Assembly: GCA_022494885.1 (NCBI GenBank)
Contig: JAGVSM010001434.1
Span: 186,001-250,000 of the forward strand
Length of the DNA stretch: 64,000 nt
Source of the DNA: Micrasema longulum
Taxonomy: Eukaryota; Arthropoda; Insecta; Trichoptera; Brachycentridae
Reading direction: 5' to 3'
Below, piece after piece: positions 42,301 to 53,400 of this stretch; the first letter of the stretch is position 1, and every line of letters starts with the position of its first letter. A program made the position numbers and the translations under genes. The notes beneath the pieces were generated by a model, which was not told the origin of the DNA, made no database searches, and worked only from the letters and a program-made list of their open reading frames with translations.

Positions 42301-45300
42301 ATGGTCAATGCATAATGAACATTACAAGTGGGTGATGTCAGATAAGTTAAAAGTTAAAACCTAACCCTTGAATTGTAAACACGACTATTAACAAGCAGAA
42401 GTGTTTCAATTATCGAAAAAATTGCAATTATTTGTATAATAGAACGTAGCGCGAAATATGTTGAAGTGTGAAAAAAGATTTCTCTATTGTCAAAATTGTA
42501 AAAAAATATTAATGTTTATGTAGCTGACGTCATAGTCCTTTCCTTTATTATTGATGTTAGTATAAATGTTTCAATCATTATTTAAGTTGTATTTAATATG
42601 TAACCTAGTATGTATGAGTCTGCGAGGGTAATTCCGCGTCTAACCGGCCGCTGCCGACGAATTGAGCGGAGCGCGTCAAGCTAGCGGCCCTTTCACGTCC
42701 ACTCTAGTCGGCGCTCGATTGTGCAATGGAGGGACGGAGGCGGGGGTCGGGGCTTATACGTTGGCTAGGGGGCGCCTATTTACGTTGGCCGCTCGGGAGA
42801 ATACTTGACAAGAGTGGGGGGCCGGCACCATTCCCATACCTAAGTTAACCGTAGGGTCAGATTTGTAACCTTTTATAAATATGTGCACATGTGAGAAATA
42901 AAGACATCGATCGAAAACAGTAAACACTCTCTTTTAACTCTACTCTGCCCGATTACTTCGCCACTTCGTCTTCAGATCTTCACTGCATCTTTCCTGGACT
43001 CAGCCGAATCCAGAAGCGGATTTACAACCTGCTAGCCGCCACTGTCAGCCGACAGTATTTGGAATAAATATTCATACCTACGGGCTACTGATACCTATCG
43101 CAGCTCGCAGTAGAATACCAGCGCCTTGCCGAGATTTTTACAGTCTCACAATTCTTTATACGAGGCGGAAACGCGTCTCGTACAGTTTATTTATCCGAAT
43201 TTGAAATTCAGAAACTGGTATGTTTGTAAGCATTTATTATAATTTTCAATAGTGACAATATGCAATGGCGATTGGATTTAAAAAATCTTTTCAAGCAAAT
43301 TCAGTCGGTTCCGTCTTCTTCGTAATAATCAAGTTCGATTGTACATATAATTATATAGTCCCATTTTCATAACATGAAGATAAGATTCAAGATCGATTCA
43401 TATATGTGATTTTATTTTGTTGAGTAAAACTATTGTACATAAATAATAAATATTATGGTGCTTTTCTTACCTTGATTGTAGAAATATTTTCTATAATACA
43501 AAGCTCCCTGATCTAAGAATTCAATGGGCCTTGCTGTCTGTGTAGTTTGGCGTGCAAGATAACAAGCTGGCCTCCAGTGGGATTGTCCTGGTGGAAACTC
43601 TAATATGGAAAGGCCATAAGCTACACTTGGTTGGTGTAAACACAAATTACTATTACTTTTATTGTGCGACTCTGGCTTTCTGGAATGTACTGTTTTCCAA
43701 CTGAGGCTCATATTACGTTCTTGTTCCCCTGTAAAATAAAACAAGAGAAAAATTATTACGAGCAAAATCAATTTACTGATTTCTTTATATTATTCTCTGT
43801 AACTACAAACAAGTAAACTTGGTATTATTTCTCCTGTATTTAATTCTGATAATTTATTTTTATTCCAACTTTTTTTACTATAATATTTTCGTGTATAATC
43901 TGTTAAAGTTGACCAGTTCTTATGATTTTGCCAAAATTGTTTGCATAAAAAAAGTTAGAGGAACCCATTTTTACAAAAATAACAATAGGGTCATTTTGCA
44001 TTTTTTTATTATTTTCATTTTTTAGAGAAAAAAAATACAATGATTATGGTATTAATATTTTTATATGTGCGACGTCTAATAGATTTTCCATAAGGGTTTG
44101 AAATATGCATATTTTGAATTATTCAAAAATGAGACATTTCGCGCCCAGTGGGACAAACAGCACATACAACATTTTGGCGTCAAACTTGTACATAATGTTT
44201 ATTAGAAGTGCAGTCGGCAGTCAAAACGCATGACTTCAAAATGATGTGATGTCAACTGCAAACGGCTTCGTATGTGCTTATTTTTAAAACCGAAAATTAT
44301 AAATAAAAACTTTTTATTCATTGATAGTTGTATCATTAGAATTGTAAATATCCACTCTAAAGATGTATAATATTTTTTAAGTTCTTCCCGACTTGTGAAA
44401 ATGCCCTATTATTTCACTTAACCTTCTTTACCTCATATTTTTTCTACGCAAATTGCCCTTAGTAATAAAAAAAAAAGTAATAACAACTTTATAGATCTGG
44501 TAAAAGAATAAATAGATAGACTTATTTTTATAAAATTAAAGAACAAACAAAAAGCACTATCATCTCAGCAAGCAAAAACATCTCACAGTTTAGCAAATAA
44601 TAAGAAATTTTCAACAACATCATTATAAATATTTTTATCTGGATGGTTAATGTAATAATAATATAAATATCAGTACCTCCAATTTCATTGCGGAAAAAGG
44701 GACAGCTCTCTAATAAATCATTAGTTTGTCCGTCACCAGCATCATCCTTAGGGTCTCCATCCAACTCGTCAGCTCGAGGAGCGGCCATAGAAGCTGCTGA
44801 GGCACCAGTCGTTGTATTCCGCCGCCTGCCCAAAAGGATTCCTCTCAACTTGGCAGCGTAACCGAGATTAGCTGTGAGGGACTGGCAGTCGTAGTGAGCG
44901 AACCCCTTCCTCTTCTGCTGTTCCTCTACATCGTTGCAGGTTGACGTCATGCTGGAGTAGCAGCTATTGGAGGATGTATTTATAATGCTATCATCTAAAG
45001 GGATTTGATGTCGCTGAAGTTTACTGACACTACTACCCGCACTGTTTCCCCAAAACTTGTGAAATTTTAATTTCAACTTTGGGCTGGAACCCCCAATTGC
45101 ATTCTTACTAGTTATTCCATCTTCACAGTCCATAGACAAGGTGTTGTTGGATCCTTCGGTTAAGGGATCCATTTTGACTCGCAGATATTCGGAGGGGCCG
45201 GGTGATCGTTGATCTACAGGTATGCCTGAAGGATGGAAGTCTTGTAACATGGCAAAAAAACTCTCGCCAGTAGATGTTGGGCTCCCGATTATATCGATGG

Positions 45301-45502
45301 AACCGTGGCTGCCGTACTCTCTCCTGTTGTGAAGGGTGTTTGTCGGATATAGGTGCTCAGTGTTTACCAGCTCCAAACTTGAATTACTTCTATAAAGGGC
45401 ATCTTTCATAAGTCTCCGCTTGTGCAAGTCTAACACAAACATTGCACTGTTTTCTGCTACAGAGCCAGGTGGGAGGCTCTTTTTGGAGTTAAGATCTACC
45501 AT
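30367..45502 (-). CDS. SIPA1L: SIPA1L-family Rap GTPase-activating protein with PDZ domain (10 exons, ~1240 aa)
   Basis: Rap-GAP scaffold (SPAR/SIPA1L family) that promotes GTP hydrolysis on Rap and acts at cortical and synaptic sites. Coding exons: 44677-45511, 43471-43728, 40571-40853, 39641-40241, 39427-39562, 36696-36935, 35193-35381, 33767-34647, 33125-33322, 30367-30477. From ATG 45502 the phases close to 1240 codons plus TGA. Visible order: REYGS..SID and TGESFF (N-terminal), [42 protein letters not shown], RapGAP domain (about 455-700) with [11 protein letters not shown], the Asn-thumb motif [14 protein letters not shown] and SQFQHVF, PDZ (about 835-910, GQLGF loop, [13 protein letters not shown]), then a C-terminal coiled coil ending [10 protein letters not shown]. 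Shorter than the roughly 1800-aa human SIPA1L1, mainly in the low-complexity tail. The first exon found begins at an acceptor (45512), so more exons may lie upstream; the true start is uncertain. Confidence 0.94.
31093..32046 (-). mobile_element. Pogo/Tigger-like MITE, copy 2 (inverted)
   Basis: Left end CAGTCAAACTTGGTTATTGG and right end (reverse complement) CAGTCAAACTTTGTTATAAC, flanked by TA on both sides. Interior words (TTGTCAACAGTTGAGCAAAA, AAGCTTTG, CAATTTACAACTT in inverted order) match copies at 5579 and 41803. 954 bp, no transposase. Lies in the last SIPA1L intron. Confidence 0.85.
35435..35735 (+). pseudogene. LINE 3' end (zinc-knuckle tail) in SIPA1L intron
   Basis: Plus strand reads [20 protein letters not shown] (C-x-C...H-x4-C knuckle) and [16 protein letters not shown] before a stop near 35650, then AATACGGCACAAATCATCCT, GGATGGGTTGCC and AAATAAATAAAAAAA. 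This is the C-terminal tail and poly-A end of a non-LTR retrotransposon, 5'-truncated and opposite to the host gene, about 50 bases upstream (in gene direction) of the acceptor of the exon at 35193-35381. Confidence 0.65.
36051..36319 (+). mobile_element. SINE family B copy, best preserved
   Basis: Head CCCCGTGGTGTAGTGGTCAG (A box) and GGTTCAATCCC (B box), body ACACTAAAATATTTCACACT, CTGGACTGGCACCTGAAGCG, CTTACCTTCAT, GATTGGTGTATCAATTCAGT, GGACCATTAGGTG and tail ATGCTGATGATGATGAT. Reference copy for the family in this window. Confidence 0.88.
36429..36603 (-). mobile_element. SINE family B fragment
   Basis: Minus-strand match to the 3' two-thirds of the 36051 copy: ATCATCATCATT tail, GGGCACTGCACTGG, GGTAAGGTGATTAGTCTTAC and CGCTTCGGGTGCCAGTCCA. 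The tRNA-like head is missing. Confidence 0.7.
37396..37652 (-). mobile_element. SINE family B copy
   Basis: Full-length minus-strand copy: ATCATCATCATTCCCTTTCC, GGTACACCAATCGCAGCATA, CTTGATCATTTTTGT, GGTGCCAGTCCAGGGACTAT and, at the head, AGGAATCGAACC (B box) and ACACCACGAGGCTGAC (A-box region). Confidence 0.85.
37718..38281. mobile_element. PIF/Harbinger-type MITE (TTA target duplication)
   Basis: Left end GGCCAGGTTCCCATTATGCC and right end (reverse complement) GGCTATATTCCCACTACGCC, both continuing GGACCGG, are flanked by TTA (37715-37717, 38282-38284). A 3-bp TTA duplication is typical of PIF/Harbinger. 564 bp, GC-richer than the intron around it, no transposase. Confidence 0.8.
38490..39290 (-). 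mobile_element. Penelope-like element remnant with inverted terminal repeats
   Basis: Arms 38490-38745 and about 39003-39290 are inverted copies (about 90% by eye), flanking a 250-base core that encodes the C-terminal end of a Penelope-like protein on the minus strand. Terminal repeats in inverted order and 5' truncation are usual for this class. The right arm has a hammerhead-like core (CUGAAGA at about 39162, then GAAA and UUGGUC). The left arm lacks a 30-base piece including GAAA and the cleavage step. Confidence 0.8.
38781..38996 (-). pseudogene. C-terminal end of Penelope-like element protein
   Basis: Minus strand, ending in TAA at 38781: about 70 codons reading [40 protein letters not shown], then LINQQIEF and [13 protein letters not shown]. 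This matches my memory of the tail after the GIY-YIG endonuclease of Penelope-like elements (H..E..HTFD...ILH...KG..L..LE..EI...LN.Q..F). The reverse transcriptase and the GIY-YIG motif itself are missing. Confidence 0.7.
40990..41450. repeat. Fold-back repeat, copy 3
   Basis: An inner inverted repeat (about 41005-41073 against 41098-41165: GTCCAAATGTTTGCAGACTG against CAGTCTGCAAATATTTGGAC) is followed by family words CCACATGATAAAGGTTTCAG, ATGGTGAATGTTACACAG, AGTGGCCACTT and GCCCTGTAAATGCCTAGACT. Lies in SIPA1L intron 2. Confidence 0.75.
41668..41797 (-). mobile_element. SINE family B fragment
   Basis: Minus-strand match to the family B body: TTGGTACACCAATCGCAGCG, TTTTTGTTACATGAAGATAA, TTACGCTTCAGGTACCA and CCAGTCCAGG. 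The pogo-like element begins within a few bases of its broken end. Confidence 0.65.
41803..43341 (+). mobile_element. Pogo/Tigger-like MITE, copy 3, split by a solo LTR
   Basis: Left end CTGTCGAACTTGGTTATAAC, right end (reverse complement) CAATCGAACTTGATTATTAC, flanked by TA at 41801-41802 and 43342-43343. Interior is collinear with copy 1 (for example ATGGTTGAAATTGCGTGTAA, AAGCTTTGTGAAC, ATTTACAACTTCTTT). Removing the LTR and one target copy leaves about 868 bp. Lies in SIPA1L intron 2. Confidence 0.85.
42519..43184 (+). mobile_element. Solo LTR inserted in the pogo-like MITE
   Basis: Begins TGTAGCTGACG and ends CTCGTACA, flanked by an identical 5-bp GTTTA (42514-42518 and 43185-43189). Contains a TATA-like TTTTATAAATAT (about 42870) and AATAAA (42897-42902). 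666 bp, GC-richer than its host. Five-base duplications fit Gypsy or BEL/Pao elements. The insertion interrupts sequence that is continuous in the copy at 5579-6395, which fixes the boundaries. Confidence 0.85.
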
Positions 45503-45511
45503 GCCATTGTT

Positions 45512-47149
45512 CTATAAAAGCAACCGATAAATATTAACACAGAAATGAAACTTTTTTATTAATTGAAAATTTATTTAAAAATCAATTCATTTAAGTTTTT
45601 ATCTCAAGTTGATAAATATCCTATTTTTATAGATAACATCGCTTAGAGAAAACTTATTGGGTACAGAGAGTTAAAATTAAATCTGTATTACTCATTATAT
45701 TTTCTGAAAACAGTCAGAAATAATTGTTGATCCAAGCTTTCCACGATGTTATAACTTAGGAATACTTAGGTTTACCGAATATTGTTTTTTTTTGTTGCTA
45801 TTAATACCTTAAAATAAAAACAAAAAAAGTTTAGTAAAATATGTGAGAATTTCGGCAAACAAAGGTTTTATATATTGTACAAAATTATCAATTACAATTT
45901 TTGTCATACAGTTCTTTATTTGTAAATAATAATGGGATAACTTATTAATCGAATCATCTCATTACTATTATCTGTATGAATTTCAGATTAAATAAAGTTG
46001 TAATACAACAATCCGATAAAAGTTTATAAAAAAAGAAGATAATTAGTCTAGTTATAACATTTCTCAAATGTCACAAATATTAATCATATTTACAATTCTA
46101 GATGGGCGGAAGTTCCTTGAATCCTACTGCTTTTGGATATTAAGACCATGTAAGGGAAAAAATAATATAAATATAGCGGAATACATATAGTTAAAGAACA
46201 AATACTTAAGAAAATATTTGTGACAAGTAATAAAAAATAGTGTTTACAAATTGAGATATGAAAATTGGTTTAAAAACTTACATTTAATATAGATCGTATT
46301 GGACTTAAGGCACACGAAATCCTGAATAGCCATCACTCTACATTTTATTTCAGTATTTTGACTGAGATGTTCGTAATTCATAATGTATTAATCTTGTAGT
46401 TGCTTCATACATAAAAAATTAATTCACCCAAACAAAGCACAAATAAACGCGAACTTGATATCAACTCTTTAGATGTCAGAATTATTTAAAAAAATATATA
46501 TTATATTGATTATTACGAAGTCCGTTATAACTCATTATTAAAATGTTCTTAAAAACATATTAGATGAACTAATTCACACGACAATGAGCATAAACACAAC
46601 CACATTCTTACAAAATTCCTGACTTTCGCATCATCGCCTATCCCGACCGTCTTTACAAGGTGTTTCATTGTTTTTAAAGCAAATAAAATATGCTTTAGAG
46701 TAAAAAATATATAATCGTTTGGTAATATGAAGAAATAATTAACAGAAACTTTTTATGAAGTGTCATCCAACTTTCCTTTTTTTAACTGCTATTTTTTTTT
46801 ACACAAATGAATAAAATTGTACGCCTAAAATTACAAGCACATTCATGTTGCCTATTTCAAATTATTATTATTTATCTTTGCTTTTAAGAGAGCGCTTTCA
46901 GTGTGACGTACAAACTAACAGTTAATAATAAAAAAGAACAATTACTTTATCTACTACATACTTAGGTTATAGATTTATCTGGATCATGTCTAGTCTGTCT
47001 AACTAAGTACAACCTGTTTTAAGCCAGACATTTTAATGCAAAAATAAACATTGACATTACTACCTACTAGTTAATTTACTATACAGTTGTACAACACTAA
47101 TTTATTATTTAAGAATGTATTTTGAGTAAATTTTCCGATTTTTCTCGAC
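45512..47149. other. Upstream flank or intron of SIPA1L, nothing recognised
   Basis: The first SIPA1L exon identified starts at an acceptor (45512), so this stretch may be an intron leading to an unseen 5' exon. I found no further exon with SIPA1L-like sequence here. No repeats of the window's families. Confidence 0.35.
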
Positions 47150-48925
47150 CTTAACCGAGTAATATTTTTTTTTACAAATTTATTAAATTGAATCCATGTC
47201 ATAGTTTTGCAAGGTTTGGGTAACATATTAAATATTTTGGGGCCTAGAAACCTGAAATTTCTTTGCCCGAATTCTTTTTAAAGCTTGTGATAGACCCCAT
47301 GGGCCATGACCCATCCTCTAGTTTGACTTCTGGTTGTGTGGGAGTGTTCCTTTTGGGATTTGGTAGAATAATTTGCTTTCACAAATATTATTATTCTAAA
47401 AATATATAATTGCCTCACATATCTAAGATCTCTAATTCCTCAAATAACTTGATGCTGGGGTAACTGAAGGGATTTTTAAAAATTATTTTAATTATTGATT
47501 TTTGAGCGGATTCGAGCAAATTCAAATGTCGCAAGTTTATATTTTTTGCCGCTAGATGACCAAATCGAGAAATTTCGTGTAGTCGAAACATGTGCGGAAC
47601 GTCCTTGATATTGATTTATTAGTGCCCCGCCATACTATTATGCCATAAGTTATAATTGAGTTACATAAAATAAAATATAGTTGTTTGAGTTTAATTAGGA
47701 ATAATATATGTTACGTATCGACTTGAAGATATGGGAAAGTTTTCTTATTTTTTGTGTTATGTATTCTATGTGTTCTGTCCATTAAAAATATTTATCAATA
47801 ATTATTCCCAAATACTTTATATGGTGTACTGATTCAAGTATTTCAGAGCATATTTTTAATTGAAGGTTTTGTTAAGGTTGTCCCACTGTGGTTTTACTAA
47901 ATGTTATATATTTTGTTTGGTCAATATTTAAAGATAAGGGATTGTTATCCAGCCACATTTTTATTATATTGACACCGTTTTGAGCCGCAGTTTGAGTTAA
48001 CAGTTTTATTTTCAAACATGAATTTTTACGACTCGTACTAATAACAGTTTGTAGGTTGTAATTTGTAATGCACCCATAAATATTAATTGCCCTTCTTGAC
48101 AACGTTTCAAACCACATTGCAGCGTCCATCATCTATAGCAAATCACATCGGACAGGGATGTGTGACGTCACCATGGCTGTTCAACGTGTATATCTATAAC
48201 TGTATGAAAGAACTGAAAGGTGGGAGCAAAAGGGGTGATTTCAATTTAACTGTCAACTGTATTTAGTATGCTAATGATGCCGTGCTTCTTGCTAACAACA
48301 AAGAGGTAATGCAATTCTTGGTAACAAAAAGGTCTACGATGAATGGGAGGGAAGGGATTTGTTGATGAATGTCGATAAATCGAATGTGATGGTTTTTGAA
48401 AGAAATGAAAGCATGACTATATGTGAAATCACTATGAATGGGGTTATCCTAAAACAGGTAGAGGAATTTATGGATCTTGGAAGTATGTTTACTAGGGATG
48501 GAATGACTGAGAAAGATATTGAAATGAGAGTGCCGGGAACAAAGTGAACGGTGCACTTAAATCAACCTTGGCAACAAAATGTTTGTCGCAAGAGGCAAAA
48601 TAAGCAGTTCACAATAAAGTCCTGGTCCCGACCCTGATGTTTGGGAGCGAAATATGAACAAAAGCAGGGATGAAAGCAGACTGAATGCTGTCGAAATGCG
48701 ATCTCTGAGGCGAATCTGTGGTAAAATTAAGTACGAAAAATGCACAAATGTTAAGATCCGTAAATTATGTAACGCAACATCATATTTTTCTTCTGAGATA
48801 TATATCAGTGCATCATCCGCAATCGTATTTTACAGTATTTAATCATTTTCATTAAGTCGTTAATGTAGATAATAAATAGTATAAAGCCAATAACTGAACC
48901 CTGTAGTGCTCCCGACAAAGGCATA
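47150..48925 (-). pseudogene. Decayed LINE reverse transcriptase (Jockey/CR1-like), split by another LINE
   Basis: Minus strand, reading down from 48925: GALQGSVIGFILFIIYINDL, then a shifted ADDALIYISEE block, the interruption at about 48135-48765, then KMWLDNNPLSLNIDQTKYIT, KYLGIIIDKYL, later NFRFLGPKIFNMLPK and an A-rich 3' end near 47165. These are reverse-transcriptase blocks 4-7 and the C-terminal region of a non-LTR element. Many stops and frame breaks. Confidence 0.75.
48135..48765 (+). pseudogene. RTE-like LINE fragment inserted in the 47.15-48.93 kb LINE
   Basis: Plus strand: GQGCVTSPWLFNVYIYNCMK, then YANDAVLLANN (YADD changed to YAND), MVFERNE, LKQVEEFMDLGSMFTRDGMT, KDIEMRV, NKVNGALKSTL, VLVPTLMFGSE, NAVEMRSLRRICGKIK, spread over frames. 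This is the reverse-transcriptase C-terminal half of an RTE-type non-LTR element. Opposite strand to its host copy. Confidence 0.75.
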
Positions 48926-49556
48926 AGACCACCGGATAAAATATCTAAAATTTTCGTAGTCAGATATCTTTTACTCTAATATTTCATCAACTTTTTTAAA
49001 ACAATTTTCTTTATCTCGATTTTCTTAAGTTTTAAAACAATGATTTCTCTATCCTATTGTTTCAAAAGCTCCTATGAAGTCTAAAAATATTGAAATGATG
49101 TATTTATTTTTATCGGTATCTGCCTTTCAATATTACTAAATTAAGGGCCATTTTAGATCAGTGATCATTCGATGATCCTCCCAACGCTGCTGCGTATGGC
49201 TGCGTATCCACATTGTTGTTCGCATAATTCGTTCTCTTTTTCTAAAAATTCTTCAAGTTGGTAATTTACAATATATTCCAAAATTGGTTCAAACTTAGGC
49301 AGAGTATTTACCCGTCTAAAATCTTTTATTTATTTTCATATTTTAAAGGCGTTTTTTTTAAAACCATATTATTGGAATAAAAATTGTTATCAATCGCAAA
49401 CTGTTATACTTACTAGTTTAAAAACGTATAAGAACTCCAATGACATATACCTAATACGTACCTCATAAAAGATTACGTATCAGAGAAAAATTCTTAAAAA
49501 TAGAAAAGAACGAAAAATTAAAAAAAAGCACTTAGTGGGTAGTATTGTTTAGACTC

Positions 49557-49735
49557 TCAGAGTAATAATTTTCTAGATAACCCTTAGAGTATATCTGTCT
49601 AAGAGATAACCCCTTATTTAGCTATATTGCATACAATAAAAGCGTTTCGAATTTTTGGTTTGGTTTTTATAGTTTAACAACAAACGTGTAACGGATGGTT
49701 TCGGTTTGCGTTTGCAATTCTCGGCCAGAGTACAT
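49557..49735. repeat. Dispersed repeat, copy 1
   Basis: Words CTCAGAGTAATAATT, ATATTGCATA-AATAAAAGC, TTTGGTTTGGTTTTTA, TAACAACAAACGTGTAAC and GCAATTCTCG recur in the same order and orientation at 57240-57365. No coding content and no clear ends. Confidence 0.55.
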
Positions 49736-49739
49736 TTTT

Positions 49740-50416
49740 TTTTTCATGTTCATTTACATAAAAAAACTGTTTATATTTTATTTTTATTACAGGACTTACC
49801 AAGCAAATTCATATGGCTTTTGTCGGTGTGAAGATCCCTTACATTAAAATATACCATAACACTATTTGTATAATAATTATTTTGGCTAACTTAACTATAA
49901 GGAGCGAGATTTTTTTAAGAATCACATTTGGAAAAATAAATATACACGATATCTTATAAAATAAACATGAAATACAAAACAGGAACACTAAAAATTACAA
50001 AATAAACATATGTACATAAGCACAAAGCCATTTTAAAACTTTATGTATTTTATTTTATTGTTAGTGTAGATAAACAGCTGTTACAACTAAACAAACATAA
50101 AAAAATATCAGATTTGAATTACCTATCTTTCCGTAATTCACATTGTGATCTAAAGTAATTTGTGAACGATATACCCGTTCCTCTACTTTTCTTGTGCCCA
50201 CTGTCATTGGTCATGTCTCATGTCATCCGTGGATTTTGTTCACCAGATTTTACTTTGATCTGTCACTTTTTGACGTAGTAGTGCGTATGGGCATCGTAAA
50301 ATACTAAAATTATCGTATTTTCGTCGAGTCTATAGAGAAAAAATATATAAACGCAAAATATTCGGATTTCAGAGGATCTAAAATACAATCGGTTCAGGTT
50401 GAATTTAACCATAATA
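49740..50416 (+). promoter_or_regulatory. TBC1D23 upstream region
   Basis: Sequence ahead of the TBC1D23 start becomes less AT-rich at about 50150-50300 (CCGTTCCTCTAC, GTCACTTTTTGACG) and lacks repeats, consistent with a promoter and 5' UTR. No TATA box or initiator was identified with confidence. Confidence 0.25.
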
Positions 50417-53400
50417 ATGGCTTTGGAAGATGATAACACTTGGTAAGATAACATTTTATTGCTTTATTAAGGTGTAACCATATCCATTTTGTAGCTTTGT
50501 ATTTGTATAATTTGTTTTAAAGAGATAACATCACAACCTCTAGAATGTTGACCTACGCTTTATAGGAATTTCGTATTGATGTTATAGATTTTTATCAACA
50601 AATTAGCTTATATAGTTGAAGGCAGTACTTTATACAGTCATTATTAGTTGGTATCTACTTCAGAACAATAATTTAATCAACATAATTTTGAGCTCTTTAT
50701 ATTATGCTTATTTTGTGAATAAATCTGTATATATGTAGTGTATTTAAAATGTTTTTTCTTTTAAATGGTAATACCTCACACTTTTCAAGTAAAGAAAAAA
50801 GTAATTTTACCGTTATTTAACAAAATTTGCTTCCTCTGAATTTATGCACCCTTTCATCCGCGCACTACGACTTTCGCACATTCCGACTTTAAACTTTACT
50901 TTTTAAACTTCCACGTTGTTGTATTAGATTATGCCATATCTTTCTCTAGGCACATTCACACTTTAAATCTTTAGCTAAATATTATTTACACCTATTGTAC
51001 ATAGCATGTTATGCATTTATCACAAGATAATTAAAATGACCTTGCACTACCCCAATTCTTTAGTATCCATGTTTATATCGATGTATATAACGACCTTTGG
51101 TCAATATGATCTTAAAATTAATATGAAAATGTCACCGAAAGTGTGAAATAACTTCATTTAGTAGTTTTATTTAAGCTCACCAAATTTCATATTACCTGTA
51201 ATTTAACTGCACATTTGTTTGCATAGATTTTGTGAAAATTTATACCAAGCAAACTGTTCATTTATTTAATCAATTTTATAATTAAATTTGATTAGCACTG
51301 CTATAGAATCCGAGACATTTGTTAAAGGGTTTCAATCTAGCATTCGTAATATGTGCCAAAAATATAAATAATTCCATTGAATACATTATATAATCAAATA
51401 ATCTCTAAATATGTTTAGTAACATTTTCATTTAAATGATAAACAACTATGTAATGGTATTGATATACTTAACACATTACACATATTCTATGTTTAACATT
51501 TGTGTTGTGGATTGTTTCAGGATAATCGAGTTGGAGTCTGTCCTCTTAGATGATTGTTCAGCTAGCGACATCTATGCAGTTTGTAAGGGAAAGTCTATAC
51601 CTGATAATATTCGTGCCGATGTTTGGCAAGTATGCCTCAATGTTCATGGAAAGGGAAATCAGATGCTAAATTTTGATGAAATATTTGATTTACCTAACCA
51701 AAATATTCTCAGAGAAGATGTTACAAAGTTTGTGGAGAAGCTGGGAAACGAAGAGGAAGATAAAGTATCAGTCACTTCAGATTTGGAATCAATAATTACT
51801 TTTTACTGTAAAACTAGGAAGATTCAATACGAAAGAAATAACGGTTTTATAGAAATATTGTTATTACTATTAAACTTAAAACTACCCTTGTCTGACACAT
51901 ATAATCTTTTTGAGAAATTGCTCGATACGTACGTGCCTAAAAATTGTGGTAAAAATGGAACCCCATTTAATATTTTATGGCTTTTGCTACAGTATCACGA
52001 CCCAGAGCTGTGTTCATTTCTGGATACTAAACGAATAACGCCAGAACAATATTGTAAAGTTTGGTTCCAGAGTCTATTTGCTGGAACATGTAGTTTACCT
52101 GTGGTTCAAGCTATGTGGGACTTATATTTTCAACAGGCAGATTCATTCTTTGTTTTTTTTCTTGCTCTCATCATGATAGTGAATGCCCGAGAACAGATTC
52201 TTTCCAGGAAAGGAGAATCCAAAGAGGTTATTATTGAATTTCTCATTAATATGCCTTGTGCTTTAGAATCTGAGGATGTTAATGACTTTTGTTCTCTTGC
52301 ACAATATTATGCTCACAAAACACCGACTTCGTTTCAAGGAGACGTTATACCTATAATTTTTGGCGAAAATATACCTGTTGTTCAATCAAAATTTGTATCT
52401 CAAGCTTTGTGCATACCTGTGTCAGTCAATGAATTAGTGGAGAATGCTACCATGGAGTTGTCTCCTGATTCCGAGGGTGTACGCTTCTTCTTAGTTGATT
52501 GTCGCCCTGCAGAGCAATACAATGCTGGACATCTATCCACAGCCTTTCACTTAGATTGTAATTTAATGTTGCAAGAGCCGTCTGCTTTTGCTACAGCTGT
52601 TCAAGGTCTTCTTAGTGCCCAAAGACAAGCACTTGCTGCACATTCTTTGGCGGCAGGTGAACACTTATGCTTTTTAGGATCAGGGAGGGCTGAAATAGAT
52701 ATGTACGCTCACATGGTTGTGGCAGCATTTTTAAAACGAAATATCAAACATGTTTCTATGTTGGATGGAGGTTATTCTGCGATTCACGATTACTTTGGTG
52801 ATCATATGGTTGATTGTTTAGAAGAGCATGATCCTTATAGGTGCCTAGTATGTGCTCCCAACACAAAATCTGAAGTTAGTGACAGACCTATTCAAAAAGT
52901 TAATATTCCCTCAGTCGATTTATTTAGTAAATTATCAGCAGCGATGCGAAGTAAATCTCAAGAAGTTAAAGGAAAATTGATTGACTATATTGTTAACCCA
53001 AATTCTAACTCTCCTATGATAGAGAGACACGTATCTCAAAATGATAAAAACGGTAAACGTTATAGAAATGTAGCACCAGTATTTAGTATAGATGAAGACA
53101 ACGACGGAGAAATAGGTTTCGATGAGAGTACTCAAGAAGAAGATAATTCACAAGAAATAGTAAATCTAAATGAATGGTTAAAAAATTCTAATGTTATAAG
53201 TAATTTTAAATGTCAAGAAGTCATGATGAATGGATATATTTTTGATGCCTATTTAGTTATTACTAATAGTCATTTGATAATTTTAAGGAAAGTTGAAGGT
53301 AAAAGAGGATTTGCGCAGATAACTGTTAGAAGACCACTTTCTTCGATCGTCAAAATTACAGCTAGAAAACGACATCCAGAATTAATAACTTTTAAATATG

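Noticed and set aside
42153..42335. 60-aa frame in pogo-like copy 3, tested as a transposase remnant
   Set aside because: No DDE or helix-turn-helix motif; the corresponding stretch in copy 1 is broken, so it is non-coding MITE interior.
51435..51520. TBC1D23 start at the long frame's first ATG
   Set aside because: A good acceptor at 51520 and a matching short first exon at 50417-50442 give a better N-terminus; the extra residues are intron translation.
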